A stretch of DNA of 64,000 nucleotides from JBCBKU01 sp965267475 (GCA_965267475.1 OZ254079.1:3162001-3226000); one strand, 5' to 3'. Counted from the stretch's first letter, positions 26,169 through 35,492 are shown. Made by a program: numbers and translations. Notes: generated from the sequence alone by a model not told the origin.

Positions 26169-27473
26169 TCAGAACCCCATCCTGTCACGCAGCGCATACC
26201 AGCGCATGGCAAGGCTCAGAATCGGGCTTCGGAACCAGGAACCCCCTGGGAAGGCAGGGTTTTTGATACCGGCAAACTGGCGGAAAGCGGTTTCGTCACC
26301 GCGCACGGCCTGGGCCAGAATCCGCCCGACCAGTGGTGCAAGCGCAACACCATGTCCGGAATACCCGCCTGCGGCAAAGATATTGGGGGCCGCGCGCGCC
26401 ACATGCGGCAGTCGCGTCCGGGTGATCGCAAGGGTTCCACCCCAGGAAAATTCTATCGGAATATCAGCCAGTTGCGGATAGATCTCGGCCATCGCGGGGC
26501 GGACCATTCCGGCGATGTCCTGCGGGAAGTCATAGCCATAGCTCTCACCACCACCGAAAATCAGCCGCCGGTCCTCGGACAGCCGCCAATAGCGCACGAC
26601 AAAGCGGTCATCAGCCGCAGCCGTATTCTCAGGCAGGATTTCGGGAAACCGGTCGCCCAATGGCTCGGTGGCCACAATGAAGTTGTTGATGGGCATGACA
26701 CGGCCCGAAAGTTTCCGGTCGAGCCGTCCGAGATACCCATTTCCGGCGATGATCACATGTTTCGCCCAGACATGCCCTTTCGGCGTCGCGACCCGCTGCA
26801 ACGCGCCCTTGATCAGGCCTGTGGCCTCTGAATTCTCAAAGATCGTGACCCCGGCCTGAACCGCCGCACGGGCGAGCCCAAGCACGAATTTCAGGGGGTT
26901 CAGATGACACGCGCCCCGATCAATCGCGCCGCAGGCAAACACGCTGGATCCGGTATGGGCCGCGATCCCCGCCTGGTCGAGCGGTTGGAATTGCTCATAG
27001 CCATAGGTGTTCCGAAGCAGGCTGATCTCTTCTTCGATCTCGCGCGCCGCCCCTGCATGGCGGCTCGCGAATGCGACACCGGGCGTCAGGGCACAGTCGA
27101 TGTCATGGGTTGCGATCAGGCGTTGCACTTCGGCCTTGGCATCCTCTGCCAGATCCCAAAGCGCTTTCGCCCCTTGGGGTCCGAACTTCTTTGTCAAAGT
27201 CTTTTGGGGCAGCCGCTGGCCGGTGCCCACCTGTCCGCCATTGCGGCCACTGGCCCCGAAGCCCACACGCTGTGCTTCAAGAACAACCACACGCATGCCG
27301 CCTTCCGCCAAGGCCAACGCAGCCGACAACCCGGTATAGCCCGCACCGATGACACAGACATCCGCTTCTACCCCTTCTTCCAGGGTCGGAAACGGATCCA
27401 GCGGCGTGGCCATCGCGGCATAATAGCTTGGGGGATAGGTGCCGCGCGCGTCGTTCGCGTAAAGCAAATTCAT
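26169..27473 (-). CDS. puuB: FAD-dependent gamma-glutamylputrescine oxidase-like enzyme
   Basis: This is a 434-residue DAO-family flavoprotein. The dinucleotide-binding motif VIGAGYTGLSAALALAEGG is near residue 40, GFGASGRNGGQVG follows, and the C-terminus has IFAAGGYSGHGVALAPL. This pattern fits PuuB, which oxidises gamma-glutamylputrescine to gamma-glutamyl-aminobutyraldehyde with release of ammonia and peroxide. The ATG at 27473 overlaps the stop of the PuuA-like gene as ATGA. Adjacent ligase and amidotransferase genes support the assignment; other gamma-glutamyl amines are possible substrates. Confidence 0.87.
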   Translation of the reverse strand: MNLLYANDARGTYPPSYYAAMATPLDPFPTLEEGVEADVCVIGAGYTGLSAALALAEGGMRVVVLEAQRVGFGASGRNGGQVGTGQRLPQKTLTKKFGPQGAKALWDLAEDAKAEVQRLIATHDIDCALTPGVAFASRHAGAAREIEEEISLLRNTYGYEQFQPLDQAGIAAHTGSSVFACGAIDRGACHLNPLKFVLGLARAAVQAGVTIFENSEATGLIKGALQRVATPKGHVWAKHVIIAGNGYLGRLDRKLSGRVMPINNFIVATEPLGDRFPEILPENTAAADDRFVVRYWRLSEDRRLIFGGGESYGYDFPQDIAGMVRPAMAEIYPQLADIPIEFSWGGTLAITRTRLPHVARAAPNIFAAGGYSGHGVALAPLVGRILAQAVRGDETAFRQFAGIKNPAFPGGSWFRSPILSLAMRWYALRDRMGF

Positions 27474-28828
27474 ACGTTCAAAAGCAGGTGCTGACGTTCC
27501 CAAGGCGAGATTTCCTGCAAAAATTCTTCGTATTCAGCGGCCTTCACGATTTCATAGACTTCACAAAACCGCTCGCCCAGGACATCCCGCACAGCTTTCG
27601 CACCTTGCAAAAGTTGTAGCGCTTCCCAAAGGCTTTTGGGCAGATCGCTTTCGCCATCGTAAGCATCGCCCTTGTGACTGGCCGACGGGCGTTCCCCATG
27701 GACCATTCCCAGATAAACGCAGGCCAGTGACGCCGCGATCCCGAGATAGGGATTGCAATCCATGCCGCCGAGCCGGTTTTCAACGCGCCGCGCCTCAGGT
27801 TCGCTAACAGGAATGCGAATGCCCGTCGTCCGGTTGTCGCGCCCCCAAGCGAGGTTGATCGGCGCCGCGTGGTCTTTGACATAACGGCGATAGCTGTTCA
27901 CGTAGGGCGCCAAAAGCGCGATCACTTCCGGCAAGTGCTTTTGCAGCCCACCGATGGCATTGAAGAACGCGTCGGTTTCGCCACCTTGCGGGCCCACGAA
28001 CAGGTTCGCGCCTGTTTCGATATCAACCACCGAATGGTGGATATGCATCGCACTGCCCGGCTCGCCCTCAATGGGTTTTGCCATGAATGTCGCGAAGCAA
28101 TCATGGCGCAGTGCTGCTTCCCGGATCAGCCGTTTGAAAAAGAAGATCTCATCGGCGAGCTTTACCGGATGCCCATGGCGAAGGTTGATCTCAACCTGGC
28201 CTGCACCGCCTTCCTGGGTGATGCCATCAATCTCAAAACCCTGGGCTTCGGCGAAGTCATAGATGTCATCGATGACGGGGCCATATTCATCCACCGCGCT
28301 CATGGAATAGGCCTGGCGGGCCGCAGCCGGGCGACCAGTACGACCCATCATGGCGGTGATCGGTTGGGCGGGGTCCGTGTTTCGGGCAACGAGATAGAAC
28401 TCCATCTCGGGCGCAACGACCGGTTTCCAGCCCTTCTTCTCGAACAGCTTCACCACCCGCTTCAGCACATTCCGCGGTGCGAACGGGATCGGTTTGCCTT
28501 TCTGATCCTGGGCGTCGTGGATGACTTGCAGCGTATAGTCCGCCGTCCATGGTGCCGCTGTCGCGGTCGAAAAGTCGGGCGTCAGAACCATGTCGGGCTC
28601 GGTAAAGCCGTCCTCGCCCGCGGCCTCGCCCCAGCCGCCCGCAATCGTCTGAAAGAAGATCGAGTTCGGCAGGAAGAACCGCTTTTGCGTGGCAAATTTC
28701 GTAGCCGGCATGGCCTTGCCACGTGCGATGCCCGGCAGATCGGCGATGATGCACTCGACCTCGTCCAGGCGATGGCCCTTCAGATAGTTTTGCGCTGTCT
28801 CGGGGATCTTTTTCTGCCAGTCAGTCAT
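27470..28828 (-). CDS. puuA: Glutamine-synthetase-family gamma-glutamylputrescine synthetase
   Basis: This is a 452-residue glutamine-synthetase-fold ligase. It shows the catalytic-domain elements PEMEFYLVA, EGGAGQVEINLRHG, GSAMHIHHSV and NRTTGIRIP. It most resembles PuuA, which uses ATP to attach glutamate to putrescine. The ATG at 28828 is chosen because ATGACTGA overlaps the upstream amidotransferase stop and family similarity starts at MTDWQKKIPE; a longer open frame to 29056 runs into that gene. It is coupled downstream to puuB. Confidence 0.9.
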   Translation of the reverse strand: MTDWQKKIPETAQNYLKGHRLDEVECIIADLPGIARGKAMPATKFATQKRFFLPNSIFFQTIAGGWGEAAGEDGFTEPDMVLTPDFSTATAAPWTADYTLQVIHDAQDQKGKPIPFAPRNVLKRVVKLFEKKGWKPVVAPEMEFYLVARNTDPAQPITAMMGRTGRPAAARQAYSMSAVDEYGPVIDDIYDFAEAQGFEIDGITQEGGAGQVEINLRHGHPVKLADEIFFFKRLIREAALRHDCFATFMAKPIEGEPGSAMHIHHSVVDIETGANLFVGPQGGETDAFFNAIGGLQKHLPEVIALLAPYVNSYRRYVKDHAAPINLAWGRDNRTTGIRIPVSEPEARRVENRLGGMDCNPYLGIAASLACVYLGMVHGERPSASHKGDAYDGESDLPKSLWEALQLLQGAKAVRDVLGERFCEVYEIVKAAEYEEFLQEISPWERQHLLLNV

Positions 28829-29501
28829 GGTGGTGATCCTTGAAGAACTGCGCGATCCGGCCCGCCATCTTCGCATTGTCGTTGGGGGCGTCCAGGGTCT
28901 TTGCCGCCTTGGCCAGAACGTCGTCCGGCACGATACCGGGGCCCCGAACCTCGACGAGGGCGCGCATCTCAACTTCGGTGAATTCCGGGTGTGGCTGGAC
29001 GGATAGGGCGTTATCATAGGCCAGACCCGCAACGGCGCATCCAGGGGCCGATGCAATCACCTGCGCATTCGCCGGTGCTTCAAGTACCTGATCCTGATGC
29101 CAGGCGTTTAGTTCCATCGCATCGCCGCCAAAATCGTAGGCCGTCAGCCCGTTCCGCCAACCGCCCGCGAATTTTTCGACCCGCCCGCCCATGGCCTGGG
29201 CGATCAACTGGTGGCCGAAGCAAATCCCAACCACCGGGACCTTGGCAGCGATGGAATCGCGAACGAAGTCTTCCAGCCGCGCAATCCAGGAAAAGCCGTC
29301 ATAGACACCGTGCCTTGATCCGGTGATCAACCACCCGTCGCACGCGGTCACCGAGCCCGGAAAGTCGTCATCGACCACGAACCATTCGGCGAAGGCGAAG
29401 CCAAAGGGCGCAAGCATCCGCTTGTACATTCCGGGGTAGTCGCCGGTGATCCGGGCCATGTCAGGCACGATGTGGCCCGCCGCGAGGATACCGATTTTCA
29501 T
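28821..29501 (-). CDS. Class I glutamine amidotransferase-like protein
   Basis: This is a 226-residue class I amidotransferase (GMP-synthase-like glutaminase fold). The nucleophile elbow is VPVVGICFGHQLIAQAMGG with the catalytic cysteine, and SVQPHPEFT carries the catalytic His and Glu. It differs from canonical PuuD but occupies its position between two gamma-glutamyl ligase genes, so it may hydrolyse a gamma-glutamyl intermediate or supply ammonia. It overlaps the PuuA-like gene by 8 bp and lies 54 bp after the second ligase. Confidence 0.87.
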   Translation of the reverse strand: MKIGILAAGHIVPDMARITGDYPGMYKRMLAPFGFAFAEWFVVDDDFPGSVTACDGWLITGSRHGVYDGFSWIARLEDFVRDSIAAKVPVVGICFGHQLIAQAMGGRVEKFAGGWRNGLTAYDFGGDAMELNAWHQDQVLEAPANAQVIASAPGCAVAGLAYDNALSVQPHPEFTEVEMRALVEVRGPGIVPDDVLAKAAKTLDAPNDNAKMAGRIAQFFKDHHHD

Positions 29502-29555
29502 GTCTCACCAATGGATTGCGCCCGGGGCGGACGCTACCCCCGCCCGCCTTTGCGG

Positions 29556-30857
29556 TCAAACGCTCTCGACATAAACAGCCTGGGCATCCGCTGCTTTCAA
29601 TCCGCTGAATTTGCGGAGTTCCTGCCGCTTGGTCAGGATCAGATTTCGGACCAGATCTGCAGCGAAGATGCGTCGGTTATCTGGGCAGTCGAAGCCCTGA
29701 ATGGCCGCGTCCCACCCAGACGCGAGACCCGGGGCATCATGTTCAAATGCGTTGCCGCTGATGGGATCCGGCGGCTCCACCCGATCGTCGATCCCATTCA
29801 TCGCGGCCCCAAGGATCGCCGCCAGCACCAGATAGGGATTGGTATCGCCGCCTGCGGCCCGATGCTCGATCCGCCGGGCCTTCGGATCCCCGCCGGGGAT
29901 ACGGATCGCGGCAGTTCGGTTCTCATACCCCCAACAGGCGGTTGTCGGCGCGTGCGCGTTACCGACGAAACGGTCATAACTTGGCCTGTGCGGCGCGAAG
30001 ATCAGCGATAAGGTTGGCATGGCCTTCAGACACCCCGCGACGGCGTGACAGAGCGTATCCGTACCTTTTTCTCCGCCATCGTCAAAGACATTGCGACCGT
30101 CAGTGTCCAGGACCGAAAAGTGCACATGCAAACCGCTGCCCGCCTGATCCTGATACGGTTTGGCCATGAATGTCGCGGCCAGCCCGTGTTTGCGGGCCAT
30201 CCCCTTCACCAGCATTTTGAAAAGCCAGGTGTCGTCCGCCGTGCGCATCGCGTCCTGATGGGTCAGGTTCACCTCAAACTGGCCTGTCCCACTTTCCGAG
30301 ATCGCGGCCTGCGCCGGAATGCCCATGGCTGCAGCGCCCGAATAGAGATCGCTGAAGAAGGCCTCGAACCCGTCTAGTTGCTGAAGCGAAAGGATCGCTT
30401 CCCCGGCGACGGGCGCCAAGCGGCCCGGAAGAGGCGGCGGTTGAACCGGGCGCGCATTCGGATCGACTAGATAGAACTCAAGCTCGTTGGCTGCCATGAC
30501 GCGCCAGCCCCGTGCTTCATATCGCGACAGGATGCCCGCCAGGGCATGGCGCGGGTCGCCTGCAAACGGCGTGTCGTCGTCGTGAAACATGGCCAATGGG
30601 TGCAGTTCGGCTGCGGTATCGAGCCATGGCATCGGGATCGGGCCACGCCCCGTCGGAAAACAAACGCCATCGGCATCCCCCGTTGCAAAGACCAGTGGGC
30701 TGTCCTCGATATCCGCTCCGGCAATGTCGACGTTTAGCGCAGAGAACGGCATGCGCACGGCCCCGTCGGCAAGTTTGCTGGAATAGCCTGCGGGTAAGCG
30801 TTTACCCCGTGCCTGCCCGTTCAGATCGCAGGCGGCCACGCGAATGGTCGCGCTCAT
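29556..30857 (-). CDS. Second glutamine-synthetase-family gamma-glutamyl ligase
   Basis: This is a 433-residue PuuA/GlnA3-like ligase. It has NELEFYLVD, SESGTGQFEVNLTHQD, GSGLHVHFSV and ENRTAAIRIPGGDPKARRIE. It starts at VAACDLNGQARGKRLP without a long N-terminal extension. Two divergent paralogues in one operon suggest different amine acceptors. Its ATG overlaps the downstream permease stop in an ATGA arrangement, coupling ligase synthesis to the transporter. A role in gamma-glutamylation of an imported amine is inferred. Confidence 0.87.
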   Translation of the reverse strand: MSATIRVAACDLNGQARGKRLPAGYSSKLADGAVRMPFSALNVDIAGADIEDSPLVFATGDADGVCFPTGRGPIPMPWLDTAAELHPLAMFHDDDTPFAGDPRHALAGILSRYEARGWRVMAANELEFYLVDPNARPVQPPPLPGRLAPVAGEAILSLQQLDGFEAFFSDLYSGAAAMGIPAQAAISESGTGQFEVNLTHQDAMRTADDTWLFKMLVKGMARKHGLAATFMAKPYQDQAGSGLHVHFSVLDTDGRNVFDDGGEKGTDTLCHAVAGCLKAMPTLSLIFAPHRPSYDRFVGNAHAPTTACWGYENRTAAIRIPGGDPKARRIEHRAAGGDTNPYLVLAAILGAAMNGIDDRVEPPDPISGNAFEHDAPGLASGWDAAIQGFDCPDNRRIFAADLVRNLILTKRQELRKFSGLKAADAQAVYVESV

Positions 30858-31657
30858 CGGATCAATTGCGGGCGGATACGCATGCGCGGGCGTTGAACCG
30901 CGGGCAGATGACGGTTTAACCGCTTGTTCACCGCGCCAAAGATCCAGATCACGACCAGCACCAGAAGGATGAAGTATCCTGCCACGATCGGGTACGGAAT
31001 AAAGGGGTTGAACGTCTTGTCAGCGAAGTAATTCGCGTAATAAAGCGCGTCGCCCCGCTGCTGCCAGGCCGGGAAGGACGAGAAGAAGACCAGGGTCGTG
31101 GCGTGGAACAGGAAGATCGCCTCGTTCGTGTAAGACGGCCAGGCGAGCCGCATCATCGTGGGCCAAGTCACGCGGCGAAACTTGGTCCAGCCTGTCATTC
31201 CGTATGCTTCGGCCGCTTCGACATCGCCGCGAGGGACCCGCTTGAAGGCACCAAAGAAGATCTCGCCCGAATAGGCGGCAGTGTTGAGGATCAGAACGAC
31301 CAGCGCCCCCGCCTGGGCCGACGTCAACCAAGGCAGATATCCAGCCTGCTTCATGCTGAGGAAAACGAAGTAAGCCAGGAAAAACTGGATAAACAGCGGC
31401 GATCCCCGAAAGATCAGTATGAACCATTCCGCGGGCTTGCGGATCCAGGGGTTGGCGGATGCTTTACCCATGGCCGCCGCATTCGCGATGAAGAACCCGA
31501 TGGCAAGCGCACAGACGCCGAAATAGACATTCCAGATCATGCCGGACCCGATCAGCGTGAACTGCTGGCACAACGTGAAATCGTCGCGGGGCAACAGGCG
31601 TTCCCCAAAGCCGATGGACCGGAAGGCATAGGCCTGGATGGTCTCAAGGCAGGTCAT
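30854..31657 (-). CDS. Polar amino-acid-type ABC transporter permease
   Basis: This is a 267-residue inner-membrane permease of the HisM/GlnP type with about five helices. The EAA loop that contacts the ATPase is VEAAEAYGMTGWTKFRRVTWP. FRGSPLFIQFFLAYFVFL is the typical family segment. It overlaps the second permease and the ligase gene by 4 bp each. Together with the binding protein and ATPase further upstream it forms one importer, probably for an amine or amino acid used by the neighbouring ligases. Confidence 0.9.
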   Translation of the reverse strand: MTCLETIQAYAFRSIGFGERLLPRDDFTLCQQFTLIGSGMIWNVYFGVCALAIGFFIANAAAMGKASANPWIRKPAEWFILIFRGSPLFIQFFLAYFVFLSMKQAGYLPWLTSAQAGALVVLILNTAAYSGEIFFGAFKRVPRGDVEAAEAYGMTGWTKFRRVTWPTMMRLAWPSYTNEAIFLFHATTLVFFSSFPAWQQRGDALYYANYFADKTFNPFIPYPIVAGYFILLVLVVIWIFGAVNKRLNRHLPAVQRPRMRIRPQLIR

Positions 31658-32520
31658 GCCCCGGCCCCCTGAAAGGCCTGACCATGGGACAGGCGCCGCT
31701 GCAATCTGTCCAACACAACCTCAGAGATCTTCGTGAAGCCGAGGTAGAAAACCAAAAGCGCCAGGAAATACCAAAGGCGCCAGTCGCCATGGGGGTAATC
31801 CGAGAAGCGTTCAAGCTTGGTACTGCCCAGTTCCCGCGCCCAGAAAACGATATCCTCGACCCCCAGAAGGAACAAAAGCGGCGTCGCTTTGATCAGGATC
31901 TGCCAGAGGTTCGACAGGCCCGGGATGGCATAGACCCACATCTGCGGCACCAGCACCCGCCAAAATGCCTGGCGCCGGGTCATGCCATAGGCCTCGGCCG
32001 TTTCCATCTGACCGTACGGCACCGCCCGCATTGCGCCGAACAGAACGTTCGCCGCGAAGGCGCCAAACACGATGGCAAAGGTCAGGACCGCAAGGAAGAA
32101 GCCGTAAATCTCATGATAGATCTGCGGAGCATTTCCAAGGGGTAGCTTCGCCTCGGGACAAACCCGGAAATCGTTGCCCTGCCGGATCGGCTCGGTCCAG
32201 TCTGGGCAAAACGCCTGATGGCGGATCCATTCGAAGCCCTGATCCAGAGCGATGACGAAGAACAGGAAGAAAGCGATATCCGGCACGCCCCGGACGATCG
32301 AGATGTATCCCTGACCGAACCAGCGCACTGGGGCGACATGGCTGCGCGCGGCGACCGCCCCGCCGAACCCGAACAGCAAAGCCGAAGGCGCCGTGATCGC
32401 CAGCAGCAGCAGGACAACGAAGACCGATCCATAAAGCGACAGGTGTTTACCGGAGGTCAGATAGCAGGACATCCAAGCCGCGCCCTCAAGCGTCTTTGGA
32501 TCTACGCAGAATTCAAACAT
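31654..32520 (-). CDS. Polar amino-acid-type ABC transporter permease
   Basis: This is a 288-residue HisQ/GlnP-type permease. It has IVRGVPDIAFFLFFVIAL, a long periplasmic insert around residues 105-135 with two cysteines, and the EAA loop METAEAYGMTRRQAFWRVLVP. It is the partner of the next permease. A plus-strand acetyltransferase gene (32644-33051) interrupts the otherwise minus-strand importer between this gene and the binding-protein gene. Confidence 0.9.
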   Translation of the reverse strand: MFEFCVDPKTLEGAAWMSCYLTSGKHLSLYGSVFVVLLLLAITAPSALLFGFGGAVAARSHVAPVRWFGQGYISIVRGVPDIAFFLFFVIALDQGFEWIRHQAFCPDWTEPIRQGNDFRVCPEAKLPLGNAPQIYHEIYGFFLAVLTFAIVFGAFAANVLFGAMRAVPYGQMETAEAYGMTRRQAFWRVLVPQMWVYAIPGLSNLWQILIKATPLLFLLGVEDIVFWARELGSTKLERFSDYPHGDWRLWYFLALLVFYLGFTKISEVVLDRLQRRLSHGQAFQGAGA

Positions 32521-32643
32521 CGCGCTGGCTGTCCCCCATCGCGTAAGGGTTCGCCATCTGATCCGGGGAAGTCAACGGGGGAGGCTTTCGAAATCGGAGC
32601 AAACGTGGAACATCCGACGGCAGGTCAAAAAAGAGGCGGCCCA

Positions 32644-33051
32644 ATGGAACAGCAGTTTGAATGCGTGGACCCCGATGACGCGGTTTACGCCGATTACGCC
32701 TCAAGATTTGGCGCGTATAACGAACAAGAAGCTGGCTGGACGGTTCAGACCTTCAGCATGATTCAGCGCGACGGTGACCGGATCATCGCGGGCGGGCGGG
32801 GCCATATCTATCTGGGGGCATTGGAAATTCGCGGACTGTGGGTGGATGAAGCCTTGCGTGGAAAAGGCACTGGGTCGGCCCTGTTGCGCGCCATAGAGGA
32901 TGAGGCCCGCCGCCGAGGGGCAAGCAAGGCGATGCTATACACTTATTCCTGGCAGGCCGAGACGTTCTATCGCGCGCATGGATATTCAGAGCATGGGCGC
33001 TTCGATTTCCCGCACGGGCACTACCGGATCGAGATGTCCAAGACCCTGTGA
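32644..33051 (+). CDS. GNAT-family N-acetyltransferase
   Basis: This is a 135-residue acetyltransferase. The acetyl-CoA-binding motif A is LWVDEALRGKGTGSALLRAIEDEARRRG split as IRGLWVDEALRGKGTGSALL followed by RAIEDEARRRGASKAMLYTY, and QAETFYRAHGYSEHGRFDF is the typical C-terminal half. The ATG at 32644 has an AGAGG ribosome site. It lies antiparallel inside the amine importer operon, so it may acetylate an imported amine, but this is only positional inference. Confidence 0.87.
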   Translation: MEQQFECVDPDDAVYADYASRFGAYNEQEAGWTVQTFSMIQRDGDRIIAGGRGHIYLGALEIRGLWVDEALRGKGTGSALLRAIEDEARRRGASKAMLYTYSWQAETFYRAHGYSEHGRFDFPHGHYRIEMSKTL

Positions 33052-33065
33052 ACCCCGGGGGAAAA

Positions 33066-33089
33066 GCGCGGGCCGCCAAGGGCCCGCGC
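33066..33089 (-). terminator. Terminator hairpin after the binding-protein gene
   Basis: A 9-bp perfect stem pairs GCGCGGGCC (33066-33074) with GGCCCGCGC (33081-33089). Read on the minus strand it is followed by TTTTCCCC, as expected of a terminator for the binding-protein gene. It also lies just past the convergent acetyltransferase stop and could serve both. Confidence 0.7.
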
Positions 33090-33100
33090 CCACGTTCAGA

Positions 33101-33823
33101 TCACCACTGAGACGAGACTTCCCACTTGGCGATAAGTGCGTTCAGAGATCCATCATCCTTCATGGACTGGATCGCTGCATCGAATTTCGCGCGAAGTTCG
33201 GCGTCCGACTCGCGGATGCCCATGCCGACACCGCCACCGATGGCTTCGGTCTTATCAAGCATCATCAGATCGCCATCTTCCTCGGCGATCGGAGCCAGGA
33301 ACGAGCTATCGGCTAACACCACATCCGCCTCGCCGTTCTTGACCGCTTGCACCGTCTCTTCAGGCGTGGCGAACTCGACGACCGTGCTACCCATTTCCGC
33401 AACGAATGCGGCGTGAATGGTGTTCGTCTGTGCGGCAATCACCGCGCTTTTCACATCGACATCCATCGACATGGCCAGATAGCCCGAAGGATCCGGCGGC
33501 GTATAGGCTTGGGTAAAGTCGATGACTTCATCGCGTTCGTCGGTGATCGACATGCCGGCGATGATGGCATCATAGTTGCCTGACACGAGGTTCGGGATAA
33601 TCGAATCCCATTCGTTCGTGACCCATTCACAGGTCAGTTCGGCGCGGGCACACAGTTCGTCACCCAATTCACGCTCGAACCCATCGACTTCGCCCGCGTC
33701 ATTCAGGAAATTCCAGGGCGCATAGGCGCCTTCCGTGCCAAGCCGAACGACAGAATGGCCATCAGCCATTGCCGTCGAGGCCGCCATCAAGGCGGCAATT
33801 GCTGTCAAAGTAAGTGTTCTCAT
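33101..33823 (-). CDS. ABC transporter substrate-binding protein, family 3
   Basis: This is a 240-residue periplasmic binding protein. The signal peptide is residues 1-21 (RTLTLTAIAALMAASTAMA, cleaved before DGH). The lobes carry GTEGAYAPWNFLNDAGEVDG and GNYDAIIAGMSITDERDEVIDF, typical of the polar amino acid (HAAT) family. An ATG at 33823 with GGGAG seven bases upstream is the start. A terminator follows. It lies 21 bp after the ATPase gene and serves the permeases at 30854-32520. The ligand is inferred to be an amine or amino acid. Confidence 0.9.
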   Translation of the reverse strand: MRTLTLTAIAALMAASTAMADGHSVVRLGTEGAYAPWNFLNDAGEVDGFERELGDELCARAELTCEWVTNEWDSIIPNLVSGNYDAIIAGMSITDERDEVIDFTQAYTPPDPSGYLAMSMDVDVKSAVIAAQTNTIHAAFVAEMGSTVVEFATPEETVQAVKNGEADVVLADSSFLAPIAEEDGDLMMLDKTEAIGGGVGMGIRESDAELRAKFDAAIQSMKDDGSLNALIAKWEVSSQW

Positions 33824-33844
33824 CAAGGTACTCCCTGGTTTTGG

Positions 33845-34624
33845 TTACGCTGCGACCGTCGCACTTAGGAACTGTCGCAATCGTTCGGTTTTGGGCGCGC
33901 CGAAAAGCTGGCCAGGCGGGCCTTCCTCTTCGATTTTGCCCTGGTGAAGGAAAATCACGTGGTCCGACACGTCATCGGCCAGTCGCATGTCATGGGTCAC
34001 GATGATCATCGTTCGGCCTTCTTCGGCCAGAGCCTTGATCACCTTGACGACTTCTTGCTCCAGTTCTGGATCAAGGGCCGATGTCGGCTCGTCGAACAAA
34101 AGTGCCCGCGGCTCCATGCAGAGCGCGCGCGCTATGGCCGCACGCTGCTGTTGACCGCCCGACATTTGCGCTGGATAGACATCGCATTTGTCCGCGATCC
34201 CGACTTTGGCCAGGTATTCGCGCGCCTTCCCTTCAACCTCGGCCTTGTCCCGTTTCAGTACTGTCAGCGGGGCCTCCATGACGTTCTGCAAGACCGTCAT
34301 GTGCGCCCAGAGATTGAATTGCTGAAAGACCATGGACAGATTGGTCCGGATCCGCGTGACCTGGGCCTTGTCGGCCGGGTGACGGCGATGCCCACTGTCC
34401 CGCCAGCGAATGGCTTCGCCTTCGAACAAAATATCGCCCTGCTGGCTGTCTTCCAACAGGTTCGAACAGCGCAGCAGAGTGGATTTCCCGGATCCCGAAG
34501 ACCCGATCAATGAAATGACACTTCCCTTGGGCGCAGTTAGGTCCACACCCTTCAAGACCTCCAACTCGCCATAGGCTTTGTGGAGGCCACGAATTTCGAT
34601 CACCGGCGCTTGGGCGTCCGTCAC
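33845..34624 (-). CDS. Polar amino-acid-type ABC transporter ATP-binding protein
   Basis: This is a 259-residue ATPase of the HisP/GlnQ group. It has Walker A GSSGSGKST, Q-loop region MVFQQFNLWAHMTV, signature MSGGQQQRAAIARAL and Walker B LLFDEPTSALD with the switch histidine in VTHDM. The start is GTG at 34624 preceded by AAGG. It is the first gene of the importer run and drives uptake through the two permeases. Confidence 0.92.
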   Translation of the reverse strand: MTDAQAPVIEIRGLHKAYGELEVLKGVDLTAPKGSVISLIGSSGSGKSTLLRCSNLLEDSQQGDILFEGEAIRWRDSGHRRHPADKAQVTRIRTNLSMVFQQFNLWAHMTVLQNVMEAPLTVLKRDKAEVEGKAREYLAKVGIADKCDVYPAQMSGGQQQRAAIARALCMEPRALLFDEPTSALDPELEQEVVKVIKALAEEGRTMIIVTHDMRLADDVSDHVIFLHQGKIEEEGPPGQLFGAPKTERLRQFLSATVAA

Positions 34625-34736
34625 GTGCAGCCTTGTCGTGAATTCCCCAGATGGGGCAATTCAGCCCAAATCACGAGAAATTGCAATATGCCCAAGGGTT
34701 TTGACCCCACGTCACCCATTTCGAAGCGCTATATGC

Positions 34737-35492
34737 CTAAGCGATCCGCGGTGGATAGGTGGGAACGGCCAGATAGTCGGCACTGTCGAAAACCGTAAAT
34801 CCAATCAGGCCGCCCAGTGCGTCGCTCTGCGCACCCGAAAGCGCACGACAGGCCTTCGAAAGCGCGCCTTGCAGGGCCTGAACCGGCCCACCGGCGCGCG
34901 TGATCAAGGGAAGTCCGGGTGTCTGGCCCGTTTGACCGATCAGGCGTACGCGCGCTGCGTTCGGATCGTGCCGTTCAAGAAAGCGCCATGTCACGGCATC
35001 GATATACGCGATATCCGCGCGACCTTCGGCCACCGCCGCCAGCGAAGCCGCGTGAGAGCCGGTCTCAAGCACGTCCGAAAACGTCAATTGCGGGTTTTTG
35101 GGTTCTGGATCCGACACACAGGCCCAGCCCGACTGACTGTCACTGGCAGAGAAGGCGAGGGTTAGGCCACCGTCCAAATCCGACCGCTCGACACCACAAA
35201 TGACATGCGAAAAGTAATGTCCGGGGCGTGTATCGCGAAGCCCGAAATCGAACGTACCGACATAGTTCACTCGGTCCTTCAATGCAGCCCGAAACGGATA
35301 GCCACAGGTCATGGACAGAGAAAGATCGGGATCAAGCCAATGGGACATCAAGTCCTCCCCGATGTTTTCGGGGTCCGATAGTTCCGGAAGCGCAAGGCCC
35401 TCCTCGGCGGCAGCATCTTGAATATGCTTCCAAAACCCGCGCCATGCCTCGGCGGTCTCATCCCGCCAATACATGGGCAGGCTGGCGGTCAC
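34737..35492 (-). CDS. PhnD/SsuA-like substrate-binding-fold protein without signal peptide
   Basis: This is a 251-residue protein resembling PhnD-type phosphate/phosphonate binding proteins. SMTCGYPFRAAL and the stretch VAEGRADIAYIDAVTWRFLE are typical. The N-terminus (MTASLPMYWRDETAEAW) has no hydrophobic signal, so it seems cytoplasmic, which is odd for this family. The GTG start overlaps the stop of the TerB-like gene in a GTGA, coupling the two. No permease or ATPase for such a system is adjacent. A sensor or enzyme role is possible; function is unassigned. Confidence 0.72.
   Translation of the reverse strand: MTASLPMYWRDETAEAWRGFWKHIQDAAAEEGLALPELSDPENIGEDLMSHWLDPDLSLSMTCGYPFRAALKDRVNYVGTFDFGLRDTRPGHYFSHVICGVERSDLDGGLTLAFSASDSQSGWACVSDPEPKNPQLTFSDVLETGSHAASLAAVAEGRADIAYIDAVTWRFLERHDPNAARVRLIGQTGQTPGLPLITRAGGPVQALQGALSKACRALSGAQSDALGGLIGFTVFDSADYLAVPTYPPRIA

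Noticed and set aside
28829..29056. N-terminal extension of the PuuA-like ligase
   Set aside because: It lies inside the amidotransferase gene in another frame, and the ATG at 28828 fits the ATGACTGA coupling.
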